NCBI GenBank assembly: GCA_026997055.1
Contig: JALWJU010000170.1
Span: forward strand, 1-6,518
Length of the DNA: 6,518 nucleotides
DNA from: Paracoccaceae bacterium
GTDB taxonomy: Bacteria > Pseudomonadota > Alphaproteobacteria > Rhodobacterales > Rhodobacteraceae
Direction: 5' to 3'
Shown: positions 5,857 to 6,518 of the stretch, piece after piece
Layout: every line of letters starts with the position of its first letter
How positions within the stretch are numbered: the stretch's first letter is position 1
Notes under the pieces: model-generated
What the model saw: only the letters and a program-made list of their open reading frames with translations
Database searches by the model: none
Told to the model about the DNA's origin: nothing
Translations under genes and position numbers: made by a program

Positions 5857-6518
5857 TCAATGCGGCTTTTCGGCGTTTTTCAGCGCTTCGGCGAGGCTGA
5901 CCTCGGCGCTGCCGGGGCGCAGGGGCTTCTGCTGGCTTTCGTGGGGCGCCCAGCCGGCGAGGAAGATCAGCTCGAAGCGCGCCAGCACGCGCCCGCCTTC
6001 GGCCGCATTTTCGCGCGCATATATCTCCGCAGCCCGGTCGAATACCGCGCGCCGCGTGGGCCGGCGCAGGCGAGCGGCCATGGCATTGGCCTCGCCCATG
6101 GCGCGCAAATCGCGCATCAGCGCATACATGTCCGTATAGCTCACCTGCTGCTTCAGGCTGTCTGCCACCGGCAGCGCCAGCCCGGCCCGTTGCAGAGCCG
6201 CGCCCAGATCGCGGATCTCGGCCATCGGCAGCACCCGAGGCGCCATGCCGCCGCTGATCTCGCTTTCGGCCTGCGTCAGGGCGGCACGCAGGCCCGCAAG
6301 CGTCTCGCCGCCGATACTCGCACCGAGGAAGAGGCCGTCGGGCCTGAGCGCCCGGGCGCATTGGATCAGCACGCCCACCGGGTCATCGGCCCAATGCAGG
6401 CCCATGGCGTGGATCACCAGATCATGCGCGCCGGGAGAGAGATCCAGCACCTCCTCATCGGCGACGATACGCGCTTCCGGCAGCAGTTTTCGCCAGATTT
6501 GCGGAAAATCCGTCACGA
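5857..6518 (-). CDS. SAM-dependent methyltransferase, BioC/NDUFAF5-like, C-terminal part (5' end outside window)
   Basis: The frame is open to the right edge and ends in TGA at 5857-5859, giving about 220 residues. The GTG at 6514-6516 is probably an internal valine, because class I methyltransferases need a glycine-rich SAM-binding motif I, which is not seen here and should lie upstream. Visible class I elements are the acidic DEEVLDLSPGAHDLVIHAMG segment (motifs II-III), GLHWADDP (around 6379-6402), RALRPDGLFLGA (motif post-III) and GGETLAGLR. The C-terminal half, with MRDLRAMGEANAM, RAAEIYARE and FELIFLAGWAPHESQQKPLR, resembles the NDUFAF5-like group of alphaproteobacterial proteins more than true BioC. 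Human NDUFAF5 is a complex I assembly factor that hydroxylates an arginine of NDUFS7; BioC methylates malonyl-ACP in biotin synthesis. The bacterial substrate is not known to me. It is probably co-transcribed with hemH 48 bp downstream. Confidence 0.85.
   Translation of the reverse strand, partial: VTDFPQIWRKLLPEARIVADEEVLDLSPGAHDLVIHAMGLHWADDPVGVLIQCARALRPDGLFLGASIGGETLAGLRAALTQAESEISGGMAPRVLPMAEIRDLGAALQRAGLALPVADSLKQQVSYTDMYALMRDLRAMGEANAMAARLRRPTRRAVFDRAAEIYARENAAEGGRVLARFELIFLAGWAPHESQQKPLRPGSAEVSLAEALKNAEKPH

Noticed and set aside
5369..6361. A 330-codon minus-strand frame spanning the methyltransferase-hemH junction
   Set aside because: It is an off-frame read through two real genes with low-complexity Arg/Ala/Gly composition and no start signal.

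Overview
This is a GC-rich chromosomal window with densely packed, housekeeping-type genes. The family signatures (a GcdH-type acyl-CoA dehydrogenase, a divergent alphaproteobacterial-style EF-G-like GTPase, and an NDUFAF5-like methyltransferase beside ferrochelatase) point to an aerobic, respiring alphaproteobacterium. I cannot name a genus from sequence alone. I found no insertion sequence, tRNA, rRNA, CRISPR array, phage gene or other sign of recent transfer.

Layout, left to right. (1) 1-999, plus: the 3' part of glutaryl-CoA dehydrogenase (gcdH), cut by the left edge. (2) 982-2550, minus: aerobic glycerol-3-phosphate dehydrogenase (glpD), convergent with gcdH and overlapping its 3' end by 18 bp. 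(3) 2551-2790: a 240-bp divergent intergenic region, the only sizeable non-coding stretch, with a plausible sigma70-type promoter facing right. (4) 2791-4788, plus: an EF-G-like translational GTPase, full domain set but with a divergent GTPase centre. (5) 4816-5808, minus: ferrochelatase (hemH), convergent with the EF-G-like gene across only 27 bp. (6) 5857-6518, minus: the C-terminal part of a SAM-dependent methyltransferase of the BioC/NDUFAF5-like group, cut by the right edge. It lies 48 bp upstream of hemH on the same strand, so the two probably form an operon.

How the genes relate: GcdH (via electron-transfer flavoprotein) and GlpD (directly) both pass electrons to ubiquinone. HemH makes the haem used by cytochromes, and the methyltransferase resembles a complex I assembly factor, so much of the window loosely concerns respiration. 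This is neighbourhood inference, not proof of a shared pathway. The EF-G-like protein is the most unusual gene: the histidine normally needed for GTP hydrolysis is a serine, while the domain IV tip that enters the ribosomal decoding site keeps its histidine. I see no convincing previously undescribed system here; the findings are modest.
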